Shown: positions 44,728 through 52,357 of the stretch, in pieces
Position numbering within the stretch: position 1 is the stretch's first letter
How the letters are laid out: each line of letters starts with the position of its first letter
Assembly (NCBI GenBank): GCA_028281785.1
Contig: JANQJG010000065.1
Location: 1-64,000 of the forward strand
From: Rhodospirillales bacterium
GTDB taxonomy: Bacteria > Pseudomonadota > Alphaproteobacteria > Rhodospirillales > Shumkoniaceae
Direction: 5' to 3'
Length of the DNA stretch: 64,000 nucleotides
Position numbers and translations under genes: made by a program
Notes under the pieces: generated by a model
The model's input: the letters and a program-made list of their open reading frames with translations, nothing else
Database searches by the model: none
What the model was told of the DNA's origin: nothing

Positions 44728-46029
44728 ATGATCGAGATCTCCTTCCTCGCCCTCGGCGTCCTCGTCCTTCTGCTCAGCTTCGGCGTGCCGCTGCCCTTCT
44801 GTTTCGGCGGCGGGCTGATGGTCATGGTCCTGGTCGGCGGCGCGACCATGAAGGGGACCATGCTGTGGGGGTTCAGCCAGCTCGCCAACCCCGTGCTTCT
44901 GTGCATCCCGCTGTTCGTGTTCGCCGGCACCGTCATGAGCGCAAGCGGCATTGCCGAAAGCCTTCTGAAGTTCGTCAATTTCTTCGTCGGACGCGTCAGG
45001 GGCGGGCTCGGCGTGGTCGCCTCGGTGAGCTGCGCGATCATCGGCGCCATCTCGGGCAGCGGACTCACCGGCGTGGCGGCCACCGGCCCCCTGCTGATCC
45101 CCGAAATGGCGCGTAAGGGCTATCCGCGCGGCTACGCGACGGCGCTCGTCGCCAATTCGTCGATCCTCGGCCTGCTGATCCCGCCCAGCGTGACCATGAT
45201 CATCTATGGCTGGGTGACCGACACCTCGATCGTCGCCTGCTTCCTGGCCACCGTCGGCCCGGGCCTGCTGATCACGTTCAACTTTTCGATCGTCAATCTG
45301 GTGCTCGCGCGCCGCTTCCCGCTGGTCCTCGACCCGCCGATGCCGCGCCGCGAGGCGGTCCGCGAATGCGCGTCCAGGACCAGCCGGGCGCTGCCCGCCC
45401 TGATCATGCCGGCGATCATCCTGGGCGGCATCTATGGCGGCATCATGACCCCGACCGAGGCCGCCGCCGTTGCCGTGGTCTACGCCATCCCGGTTGGCTT
45501 CATGATCTACAAGGGGCTGACCTTCCAAACTTTCCTGAAGGCGGGCAAGGAATCGGCCACGGCCGTCGGCGCGATCATGATCATGATCATCTTCAGCCTG
45601 ATGCTGAGCCAGATCTTCGTCATGGAGGACGTGCCCCAGGCGATGGTCGACGGCGTCTTCGAGATCACCACGAACAAGACGCTGCTGCTGATCCTGATCA
45701 ATCTGCTGCTGTTCTTCGTCGGGATGATCGTCAACGACGTCACCGCGATCATCCTGATCGCGCCCCTGCTGCTGCCATTGATGGAGGCGATCGGGATCAG
45801 CCCCATCCACTTCGCGGCGATCATGGGCGTCAATACCGCCATGGGCGGCGTGACACCGCCCTATGCCAGCATCCTCTATCTCGGCATGCGTATCGGCGAG
45901 GTGGAGTTCACCGAGGTCATCAAACCGGCAATGACGCTCATCCTGTTCGGCTATGTGCCAGTGGTCTTCCTGACCTCATTCTGGCCGGACCTCGCGCTAT
46001 TCCTGCCCACATTGGCGGGCTTCAATTGA
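44728..46029 (+). CDS. dctM: TRAP transporter large permease subunit (DctM)
   Basis: This is the channel-forming DctM subunit of 433 residues with about 12 membrane helices. Family hallmarks are FSQLANPVLLCIPLFVFAG, SGSGLTGVAATGPLLIPEM, YATALVANSSILGLLIPPS and GGIYGGIMTPTEAAAVAVVY. It exchanges Na+ for the substrate presented by DctP. Translation is nearly continuous with dctQ. The substrate is undetermined. Confidence 0.95.
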   Translation: MIEISFLALGVLVLLLSFGVPLPFCFGGGLMVMVLVGGATMKGTMLWGFSQLANPVLLCIPLFVFAGTVMSASGIAESLLKFVNFFVGRVRGGLGVVASVSCAIIGAISGSGLTGVAATGPLLIPEMARKGYPRGYATALVANSSILGLLIPPSVTMIIYGWVTDTSIVACFLATVGPGLLITFNFSIVNLVLARRFPLVLDPPMPRREAVRECASRTSRALPALIMPAIILGGIYGGIMTPTEAAAVAVVYAIPVGFMIYKGLTFQTFLKAGKESATAVGAIMIMIIFSLMLSQIFVMEDVPQAMVDGVFEITTNKTLLLILINLLLFFVGMIVNDVTAIILIAPLLLPLMEAIGISPIHFAAIMGVNTAMGGVTPPYASILYLGMRIGEVEFTEVIKPAMTLILFGYVPVVFLTSFWPDLALFLPTLAGFN

Positions 46030-46054
46030 CCTGGAACATCGGAGGAGGACACTC

Positions 46055-47044
46055 ATGAAGAAGCTCATCGTTGCCACGGCGGCCCTGACCTGCCTGGCCA
46101 TCGGCGCCGCCGACGCCGCGACCTGGAAGATCTCGCATGTCCGCCCGCAGGGCACGGCGATCGATAAGGACCTGAACTGGTTCGCCGAGGAGGTCAACAA
46201 GGCCACCGACGGCAAGATCAAGGTGAAGGTCTATGCCGCCAGCGCCCTCGGCGACTATACCGTGGTGCATGAGCGGGTCAGCGTCGGCGCCGTTGAGATG
46301 GCCTGCCAGCCGGCCGCGACCGGAGTCGACAAGCGCTTCCAGCTCGTCTATTTCCCCTACATGGTCGAGGGATGGGAACAGGCGAAGAAGAACTTCTCCA
46401 CCGGCGCGGCGCTGCGCGGCACCATCGACGAACTTTACGCCAAGCAGGACATCAAGGTGCTGGCGGCCTGGCCCGTCTATTTCGGCGGCGTCGCCCTCAA
46501 CAAGGAGCCCCGCTCGCCGGACGGCTTTCCGAACGAGAGCCAGGGCCTGAAGCTCCGCGTGCCGCCGATCAAGACCTTCCAACTGATGGCCAACGAGATC
46601 GGCTTCCAGGGCACGCCGATCGCCTTCTCAGAGGCGTTCACCGCGGTCCAGACCGGCGTCGTCGACGGCGTCATCGGCTCCGGCGCCGAGGGCTATTACG
46701 CCTCGTTCCGCGACGTCACGAAGTACTACCTGCCGCTCAACACCCATTTCGAGGTCTGGTATCTGATCATCAATAACGAGATCTACGAGGATCTCGACGA
46801 CGCTCAGAAGAAGCAGCTAGACGAGGTTGCCCTGCGCTTCGAGCAGCGGCGCTGGGAAAACGCCGAGGCCGACCAGGCGGCGAACGAGCAGCGCCTCGCC
46901 GACCACGGCGCCAAGATCGTCGGCATCTCGGACGAAAGGATCGCGGCGACGGCCGAGAAGATCCGCGCCAAGGTGTGGCCCGAGATCCTGAAGGATGTCG
47001 GCGAGGACTGGGGCAAGGGCGTGCTCGGATCCATCGTCGAGTAA
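46055..47044 (+). CDS. dctP: TRAP transporter substrate-binding protein (DctP)
   Basis: This periplasmic receptor of 329 residues has a signal peptide (1-21) and the DctP fold. The family carboxylate-binding Arg lies near residue 168 (GLKLRVPP), and FSEAFTAVQTGVVDGVIGS is the classical second hinge motif. TRAP receptors of this type bind monocarboxylates, dicarboxylates or related acids through that Arg. A perfect intrinsic terminator follows; its T-tract is where the IS1595-type transposon has landed. Confidence 0.95.
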   Translation: MKKLIVATAALTCLAIGAADAATWKISHVRPQGTAIDKDLNWFAEEVNKATDGKIKVKVYAASALGDYTVVHERVSVGAVEMACQPAATGVDKRFQLVYFPYMVEGWEQAKKNFSTGAALRGTIDELYAKQDIKVLAAWPVYFGGVALNKEPRSPDGFPNESQGLKLRVPPIKTFQLMANEIGFQGTPIAFSEAFTAVQTGVVDGVIGSGAEGYYASFRDVTKYYLPLNTHFEVWYLIINNEIYEDLDDAQKKQLDEVALRFEQRRWENAEADQAANEQRLADHGAKIVGISDERIAATAEKIRAKVWPEILKDVGEDWGKGVLGSIVE

Positions 47045-47071
47045 CACCGAACCCATCGCCCGGCAAACCGG

Positions 47072-47102
47072 ACCCGGCGGCACCCCCGCCGGGTCTTTTT
47101 TT
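47072..47102 (+). terminator. Intrinsic terminator of the TRAP operon (transposon target)
   Basis: Perfect 9-bp stem ACCCGGCGG / CCGCCGGGT with a CACCC loop (47072-47094), followed by CTTTTTTT (47095-47102). These last eight bases reappear at 49835-49842 as the target-site duplication of the transposon. Confidence 0.93.
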
Positions 47103-47115
47103 GGCGATATTATAC

Positions 47116-47155
47116 TTGACGTACCCAGAACGCTCCTGTAAGGTGGTGGGTACGT
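47116..47155 (+). promoter_or_regulatory. Promoter and operator-like repeat at the transposon left end
   Basis: TTGACG (47116-47121), 17 bases, TAAGGT (47139-47144): a plausible outward-in promoter inside the left terminal repeat. A perfect 9-bp inverted repeat ACGTACCCA (47119-47127) / TGGGTACGT (47147-47155) brackets it. A protein binding both arms would shut the promoter; the transposase or the 86-residue protein could do so. Confidence 0.5.
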
Positions 47156-47177
47156 AAAGGGGATCGGAGACAGATCC

Positions 47178-47438
47178 ATGAGCAATTCCAGAGACCCTTC
47201 AGACATTGAAGTTGCCAAGGCTGCCGCGCTGGCCGCTTTTGGGTTAAGCGTTAACACTCTCCGTTTCCTCGTACAGAAGGGGATTCTTGATCAGGACGAT
47301 CTGGATGCCGTTGTTTCAGGCATTTTGGCATCGCTTGAGAGATTACCCGAAGTATCCGAGCCGACCATTCACGCTGCGCGGGAACTTCTTTCGGGAGTTG
47401 CCCAGGATTTGGGCGTGTCGTTGAAGAAACCGAACTAA
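47178..47438 (+). CDS. Small helical protein of the transposon (86 aa), function unknown
   Basis: This 86-residue, mostly helical and acidic protein (MSNSRDPSDIEVAKAAALAA, LDAVVSGILASLERLPEV) is not recognised as any family. GGAG lies eight bases before its ATG, and it has its own promoter with an inverted repeat within the transposon end. No helix-turn-helix is obvious. It is the first gene of the element and could be a regulator of transposition or an accessory protein of the passenger module. Confidence 0.6.
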   Translation: MSNSRDPSDIEVAKAAALAAFGLSVNTLRFLVQKGILDQDDLDAVVSGILASLERLPEVSEPTIHAARELLSGVAQDLGVSLKKPN

Positions 47439-47470
47439 CTTTGAGACAAAGATCTAGAAAGTTGTTAGCC

Positions 47471-48415
47471 ATGTCCATCTTCCTAGAGCCTCAATTCCAT
47501 AACGAAGAAGCCGCCTACGCATTCATCGAAGCGCGTGTCTGGCCTGATGGTCCGGTCTGCCCGCACTGCGGCGCGACCGAAAAACACATCGGCAAGCTGA
47601 AGGGCAACAGCACCCGCATGGGTACCTACAAGTGCTATGCGTGCCGCAAACCTTTCACCGTCAAGGTGGGAACCATCTTCGAGTCCAGTCACGTCAAGCT
47701 GCATCTCTGGCTTCAGGCGATCTTCCTGATTGCCGCCAGTAAGAAAGGAATAAGCGCCAACCAGCTTCACCGGACCTTGGGAGTTACCCTCAAAACCGCT
47801 TGGTTCATGGGGCACCGTATCCGCGAGGCAATGCGATCGGCCGATCTTGCTCCGTTTGGTAGCGACGGCGGGGCCGTGGAGGCGGACGAAACCTTCATCG
47901 GCAACGACCGCTCCATCAAACCGAAAGGCCAGAAGAAGGGGCGCGGATATCACCACAAGCACAAGGTTCTTTCGCTCGTTGACCGCACCACCGGACAGGC
48001 CCGGAGCATGGTCATTGACGACCTCAAGGCGGACACCATAGGTCCCATAGTCGTTGCCAATTTGGACGAGGAAGCGCGGCTGATGACCGACGAAGCGGCC
48101 TACTACACTCTTGTTGGCCGACGGTTCGCGGAGCATGGCGTGGTGCATCACAATCGCGGCGAATACGGACGCGGAGACATCCACACCAACACCATCGAAG
48201 GCTACTTCTCGATCTTCAAGCGAGGCATGAAGGGTGTCTACCAGCATTGCGCAGAGAAGCACCTTCACCGCTATCTCGCGGAGTTCGATTTCAGGTACAG
48301 TCACAGGATCGCCAACGGGGTTGACGACGCACAGCGCGCCGCGAAATTGATCAAGGGCGCGGTCGGCAAGCGGTTGACCTACCGAACGACTGATTCGCAA
48401 ATGAGTGTGTCCTAA
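47471..48415 (+). CDS. IS1595 family transposase (ISXO2-like)
   Basis: This transposase of 314 residues has an N-terminal zinc ribbon (CPHCGATEKHIG ... YKCYACRKPFTVKVGTIFESS, about residues 30-80) and an ISXO2-like DDE core: first Asp in VEADETFIGND (about 137-147), second in MTDEAAYYTLVG (about 205), then HTNTIEGYFSIFKRGMKGVYQH for the third position. All parts are intact, so it may be active. ATG 47471 fits the usual MSIFLEPQFHNEEAAYAF start; no clear ribosome site. Its TAA overlaps the ATG of the next gene by one base. Confidence 0.93.
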   Translation: MSIFLEPQFHNEEAAYAFIEARVWPDGPVCPHCGATEKHIGKLKGNSTRMGTYKCYACRKPFTVKVGTIFESSHVKLHLWLQAIFLIAASKKGISANQLHRTLGVTLKTAWFMGHRIREAMRSADLAPFGSDGGAVEADETFIGNDRSIKPKGQKKGRGYHHKHKVLSLVDRTTGQARSMVIDDLKADTIGPIVVANLDEEARLMTDEAAYYTLVGRRFAEHGVVHHNRGEYGRGDIHTNTIEGYFSIFKRGMKGVYQHCAEKHLHRYLAEFDFRYSHRIANGVDDAQRAAKLIKGAVGKRLTYRTTDSQMSVS

Positions 48416-48657
48416 TGCCAAAGCGAAGCAAAAAGCCTCCGTTAGCCGAGGACACGGATCGGAACCTATTTCCGTTTCCGTGCCCGAAGTGTGGCGAGAA
48501 GATCATTAAACCTGGGAGATGGTTTAAAGAACGAGACGAGTTCGTATGCCCCTTCTGCAGGCACAATATCTTTCTCGACGAGGATCAGCGTCTCCGCTTC
48601 TTCAGTGAGCACATTCAGCACATCAACAATCTCGGACTTGTGAAACGCATCAAGTAG
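48415..48657 (+). CDS. Small zinc-ribbon protein of the transposon
   Basis: This is an 80-residue protein with two Cys pairs, PFPCPKCGEKI and FVCPFCRHNIFLDED, forming a likely zinc ribbon, and a charged C-terminal helix. Its ATG shares a base with the transposase TAA (TAATG), implying translational coupling. The family is not recognised. An open frame on the opposite strand (48466-48777) overlaps it; the Cys pattern favours this strand. Confidence 0.6.
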   Translation: MPKRSKKPPLAEDTDRNLFPFPCPKCGEKIIKPGRWFKERDEFVCPFCRHNIFLDEDQRLRFFSEHIQHINNLGLVKRIK

Positions 48658-48777
48658 AGTTTCTAGTTCGCGTTCTGCCACGACGAGAGCAGAATCGTCA
48701 GACTTCCCAATACGGAGTAGCCGCTCTTCATCTGCATCGTTTGAGCCTTTTTGCGACAACTTGGTATCCCTAGTCAT
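48466..48777 (-). CDS. Overlapping antisense open frame (103 aa), doubtful
   Basis: The minus strand is open for 103 codons with protein-like composition (SALVVAERELETLLDAFHKS, VLNVLTEEAETLILVEKD). Its start and the start of the 49-residue plus-strand gene share the CATG at 48775-48778. The last two-thirds lie opposite the zinc-ribbon gene, while the first 40 codons (48658-48777) face no plus-strand gene. No family or good ribosome site was recognised. Either it or the zinc-ribbon gene may be spurious. Confidence 0.25.
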   Translation of the reverse strand: MTRDTKLSQKGSNDADEERLLRIGKSDDSALVVAERELETLLDAFHKSEIVDVLNVLTEEAETLILVEKDIVPAEGAYELVSFFKPSPRFNDLLATLRARKRK

Positions 48778-48925
48778 GTCTCACAAACCCAAAGTCCCAC
48801 CAAGCGACAAGGAGCAATCAGAGCGATTCGTCGAAAAGGCGCGCGAAGTCGCTGATAAAAATTCTGGCGAAGCGTTTGAGCGTGCCCTATCGAAGATTAA
48901 AAAGGAAAAGCGAAAGGGTAAATAA
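48776..48925 (+). CDS. Very small basic protein (49 aa) of the transposon
   Basis: The frame reads MSHKPKVPPSDKEQSERFVE, then KAREVADKNSGEAFERALSK and a basic end IKKEKRKGK. Small proteins with a SERF...GEAFERA...K pattern recur in proteobacterial genomes near mobile genes; no function is established. No strong Shine-Dalgarno is visible. It ends one base before the stop codon of the convergent DUF3800 gene. Confidence 0.5.
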   Translation: MSHKPKVPPSDKEQSERFVEKAREVADKNSGEAFERALSKIKKEKRKGK

Positions 48926-48926
48926 T

Positions 48927-49724
48927 TCATTTGCGACGCTTTCTTCGCTTGCGTGAGGGTTTTCGTTTTTCTGCTGGATGGTCTATTCGTGTCATACGCT
49001 CTGAAATCGGCCCATAGAATCTATCGTACCGACTATCGCCCATTAGTTTCCGCTTGATGACATAAGCGCAAAAATCTGCCAATTGCAGCGCACTCGATTT
49101 GTGTTTTGGTTGAAAAAATGGGTCTTCAACAATTCGCTTCAGCGGAAGGAATGTCTTTTCATTTTCATTAAGTTCTTCAATAATGTCTCGGCGTTGGTTG
49201 TATTTATGGGTTTCTTTCAAAAATCTCCGCACCTGTTGGTTGTCTTCAACAACCATCAAGCATATTTCGTCATTAGTTTTCTGTCTAAACCAATGATCCA
49301 CATTGAGTGCGCAAACCATATAAGCGGTAACGTGTGCCCCAATCGTAATTTCCCTCTCACTCATATTTGAAGCATCAAGTCTACGAGGAAAATTCGTCCG
49401 CTCCACCGATCCATATGTAACCCAAAGATCAAATTTCTTAAACATCGCGGCTATATCATCAGCGACTTCCAGCCGTCTCTCTAAAGGCCAATCAGGGTGA
49501 TTCTTAGTGAAAACAGGACCGCCCCAATTGAAGAGGTGTGTTGCGTGAAATGAGAAGTCTGCCCAATGTTCTGAAGGGATGTGCCGTTCCATAAGTATGT
49601 CTAACCGGCGCATTACCCCGCGCAACTGTTTGTCTCCGTGGACGATAACCCCAGCCACCACCAAGATTGGCTCCTGGCGTCTGTTGCTAACTCCCGCTTC
49701 GTCTACATAGACAAGCCGCATCAT
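48927..49724 (-). CDS. DUF3800 domain-containing protein
   Basis: This 265-residue protein has the DUF3800 pattern: MMRLVYVDEAG at the start (Asp8), FHATHLFNWGG, a central MVVEDNQQ segment, and SSALQLADFCAYVIKRKL near the end. The acidic residues at these places are arranged as in RNase H-like folds, so nuclease activity is predicted for the family. The tail is strongly basic (KRKPSRKRRKRRK). GGGGA lies ahead of ATG 49724. DUF3800 genes are frequent cargo of mobile elements. Here it is the only minus-strand gene of the transposon. Confidence 0.85.
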   Translation of the reverse strand: MMRLVYVDEAGVSNRRQEPILVVAGVIVHGDKQLRGVMRRLDILMERHIPSEHWADFSFHATHLFNWGGPVFTKNHPDWPLERRLEVADDIAAMFKKFDLWVTYGSVERTNFPRRLDASNMSEREITIGAHVTAYMVCALNVDHWFRQKTNDEICLMVVEDNQQVRRFLKETHKYNQRRDIIEELNENEKTFLPLKRIVEDPFFQPKHKSSALQLADFCAYVIKRKLMGDSRYDRFYGPISERMTRIDHPAEKRKPSRKRRKRRK

Positions 49725-49842
49725 TCGATCCCCACATAGCGGGCCACCACCGAGAGCACGTGCGTGACCACCCCAGAGCGTGCGCATTCTACACTGTCCC
49801 CAGGGGCAATGGGTACGGCAAATATAATATCGCCCTTTTTTT

Positions 49843-50210
49843 GGTCATTCCTCTCCATTCGACAGCCCGCTGGAGTGCTGACCGATGAAATCGACTTACC
49901 TTCCCCCTCACCCAGCTTCGGCTATGGCTCGGCCGTCGGCCTCGCCAAGCCTGCACAACCCTCTCCCCCCGGTGGGGGAGAGGGGCTGTATTCGCAGAGT
50001 TGCCGATGCGTCTCCTCTCCGCCCCAACGGGGGGGAGAGGAACAAGGTGAGGTGGGGGAGTCGGGCAAATGAGGCCACCTCACCCTTCCGCCTTCGCTAA
50101 AGCTACGGCGGGCCCCTCCTTCTCCCCCAAAGGTGGAGAGGGGCTTAGGGGTTTATTCGGCTTGGCTTTTCGTAACCCCGGGATGACGAGGGGAAAAACT
50201 GACCGCGCCC
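49843..50210. repeat. Palindromic CCCTCTCC-type repeats, cluster 1
   Basis: The spacer holds no gene. It contains three hairpins of one kind: CCCTCTCCCCC/GGGGGAGAGGG (49959-49985), CCTCTCC/GGAGAGG (50014-50040) and GCCCCTCC/GGAGAGGGGC-type (50112-50143). They are separated by related text on the theme TCACCC and CTTCGGCTATGGC. Similar palindromes recur at 61997-62332. They resemble REP-like intergenic repeats and may terminate or stabilise transcripts. Confidence 0.6.
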
Positions 50211-52127
50211 TTAGATCCCGAAGGCCTTGACCTTGCGGTAGAGGGTCGCGCGGGAGATGCCCAGCGACTTGGCGGTGGCGGCCATGTTGGTCCCCGTTTC
50301 GGCGAGGGTGGTCGTGATCATTTCCCGCTCCATTTCCTCGAGCGTGCCGAAGCGGCGCCCCCGGCGGCGCCCGGGCGCCGCCGCCAAGCCCAGATCGCGC
50401 ACCCGAAGGGTCTCGCCATCGCAGAGATGGGCGGCCCGCTGCAAGGTGTTCTCCAACTCGCGGACATTTCCCGGCCAGGTATGCGCGAGGAGCGCCTCGG
50501 CCGCCGATCTGGACAGCTCCGGCGTCCGGTCGGCGAAATGCGAAAGAAAAAAGCGGGACAGCAGCAACACGTCCTCCCCGCGCTCGCGCAGGGGCGGGAT
50601 TCCGACGGAGAAGACGTTCAGCCGATAGAACAGATCCTCGCGAAAGCGCCCGTCCCGCACCGCGCGCGCCAGATCGACATGGGTACAGGCAATGATGCGG
50701 GTGTCGACGATCACCGGCTTGCGGGCGCCAATGCGGTAGACCTCGCCGGTCTGCAACACCCGCAACAGCTTGACCTGCATGTCGTGGGGCATGTCGCCGA
50801 TTTCGTCGAGCAGGATGGTGCCGCCATTGGCCCATTCGAACTTGCCGGGCTTGCCGCCCCGGGAGGCGCCGGTGAACGCGCCCTCGACATAGCCGAAGAG
50901 CTCGCTTTCGAGCAGCTCCCCCGGAATCGCGCCGCAATTGATGGGGACGAAAGGCTGCGCCCGGCGGGCACCGCCATTGTGAATGGCCTGGGCGAAAAGC
51001 TCCTTACCGGTGCCGGTTTCCCCCTGCAGGAGAATGAAGGAGTCGGTTTCGGCCGCGCGGCGGGCCATGTCCACCGCCTCTCGGAAACAGGCCGACTCGC
51101 CGATCAGCATGTCGAAGGTGAAGAAGGCGCGTGTCCCGGCCATGTCGGTCGCCAGCTTGCGGATGCGCGCGGTCTCCTCCAACGCGAGCACGGCGCCGAG
51201 CATTTCGCCCTCGGAGGAGGTCACGGGCTGGGCCGTTGCGATGACCTGGACGGTCTGGCGGCCCGAGCGCAGAACGCATTCGCGGTTGACCCATTTCGAC
51301 GGCCGCTCCCGCAGTTCGCGGATGTCGAATTCGAGGTCGCCAAGGACCGAGACCGGCTTGCCGATCAGGTCGTCCCGCTTGAGGATCTGGGCCCCCTTGC
51401 GGTTGACCTTCCAAATCCGGGAGTCGGCGTCGAGCACCATCAGGCCCATGCTGGCCGATTCGATGACCCGGTCCAGGAAACCCACATGCAGCGCCAGCTC
51501 GCGATTGCGGCGCATGACCTTCAATTCGCGCTCGATCGAATGGGCCGTCGAGGTGACCATCACCAGGGTATGCTGGTGCACGAGCGCGGCGTCTCCGCCG
51601 ACCACGAGCACCCCCTCGAGCTCGCCCTGGCGGCCGATTATGGGCGCGGCCGAGCTGGTGAAGCCATGCGCGCGTTTGCAGTAATGGTCCTTGTCGTTGA
51701 GCTGTACCGGCCGGCGCAGCTCCAGGCACAGGCTGATGGCGCTGGTGCCGACATCCCGCTCGGTCCAGCGAAAGCCGGGAGAGCAGTTGCGTTCCGCGAA
51801 GACGGCCTTGACCCGGTCGCTTCCTTCCTGGTGCAGGATGTAGCCGTCGCTGTCGACCAGGGCGATCATGAAATCGTCCGGCGAGAGGAGATGATAGTAC
51901 TCCCGGATCTGCGCCACCGCGACGTCGAGAAGGCTGCCGTTCCTGCGCTGGCGTTCGGCCAGGCCGGCGGGCGTCAGGCATTCCTGGTTGACATTCCGTT
52001 CCGACACATCGACGCCGAACGCCCGCGATCTCTCCTTGGATTTCCCGATCTCTACGCGGAGCCAGTCGGCGCCGACGACGTCCCCATACCCCAAGGTGAA
52101 ACTCCCCCTGTTCTCGCGCTGAGACAT
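50211..52127 (-). CDS. Sigma54-dependent transcriptional activator (AcoR type)
   Basis: This enhancer-binding protein of 638 residues has an N-terminal GAF-like sensor (about 85-205), a PAS domain (about 220-320; VIESASMGLMVLDADSRIWKV), the AAA+ domain (about 345-570) and a Fis-type HTH at the end (ETGTNMAATAKSLGISRATL). In the AAA+ domain are Walker A GETGTGKE, the sigma54-contacting GAFTGA loop and Walker B GTILLDEIGD. AcoR-type proteins sense a metabolite and activate -24/-12 promoters. A perfect such promoter lies 162 bases away, driving the divergent opine and alanine dehydrogenase genes, which makes that pair its likely target. Confidence 0.95.
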   Translation of the reverse strand: MSQRENRGSFTLGYGDVVGADWLRVEIGKSKERSRAFGVDVSERNVNQECLTPAGLAERQRRNGSLLDVAVAQIREYYHLLSPDDFMIALVDSDGYILHQEGSDRVKAVFAERNCSPGFRWTERDVGTSAISLCLELRRPVQLNDKDHYCKRAHGFTSSAAPIIGRQGELEGVLVVGGDAALVHQHTLVMVTSTAHSIERELKVMRRNRELALHVGFLDRVIESASMGLMVLDADSRIWKVNRKGAQILKRDDLIGKPVSVLGDLEFDIRELRERPSKWVNRECVLRSGRQTVQVIATAQPVTSSEGEMLGAVLALEETARIRKLATDMAGTRAFFTFDMLIGESACFREAVDMARRAAETDSFILLQGETGTGKELFAQAIHNGGARRAQPFVPINCGAIPGELLESELFGYVEGAFTGASRGGKPGKFEWANGGTILLDEIGDMPHDMQVKLLRVLQTGEVYRIGARKPVIVDTRIIACTHVDLARAVRDGRFREDLFYRLNVFSVGIPPLRERGEDVLLLSRFFLSHFADRTPELSRSAAEALLAHTWPGNVRELENTLQRAAHLCDGETLRVRDLGLAAAPGRRRGRRFGTLEEMEREMITTTLAETGTNMAATAKSLGISRATLYRKVKAFGI

Positions 52128-52217
52128 GTATCGTTTTTATACATTCTTCCGCTTTCCACTCGTCCGCCGCCATTTGTTTTGGTCGCGCAGGCGATACCGT
52201 TTAATTATGAAACAAAT
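52126..52217. promoter_or_regulatory. Candidate upstream activator sites
   Basis: Two inverted repeats lie in the activator/dehydrogenase spacer: ATGTAT-N7-ATACAT (52126-52144), which overlaps the activator start, and ATTTGTTT (52172-52179) / AAACAAAT (52210-52217). They lie 70-165 bases upstream of the -24 element, the usual distance for enhancer sites. Which one the activator uses is unknown. Confidence 0.35.
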
Positions 52218-52288
52218 TCGGGCCTCGTTCAAGGCCCGGGAAGCGCAAAAAACGACTGATTTCCAATGCACTGAAACCTCCCCGCCGA

Positions 52289-52303
52289 TGGCACGGGATT
52301 TGC
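52289..52303 (+). promoter_or_regulatory. Sigma54 (-24/-12) promoter of the opine dehydrogenase operon
   Basis: TGGCACGGGATTTGC matches the consensus TGGCACG-N4-TTGC at every fixed position, with correct GG-GC spacing. It lies 54 bases before the opine dehydrogenase ATG and faces away from the sigma54 activator gene. Confidence 0.88.
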
Positions 52304-52357
52304 GACCTACTTCCCAAATCGATGCCGCAAGGCAAGTCATCGGGAGGAGGCGTGAAC

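Larger units (their letters stand above)
47103..49834. mobile_element. IS1595-type transposon with passenger genes
   Basis: The left end GGCGATATTATACTTGACG... (47103-47127) and the right end (49810-49834, reverse complement) agree at 23 of 25 positions. The element is flanked on both sides by CTTTTTTT (47095-47102 and 49835-49842), an exact 8-bp target duplication, as expected for IS1595. The 2732-bp body is visibly lower in GC than the host. It carries the ISXO2-type transposase and four candidate passengers: an 86-residue helical protein, a zinc-ribbon protein, a 49-residue basic protein and a DUF3800 protein. The intact repeats and duplication argue for recent insertion. Confidence 0.92.
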
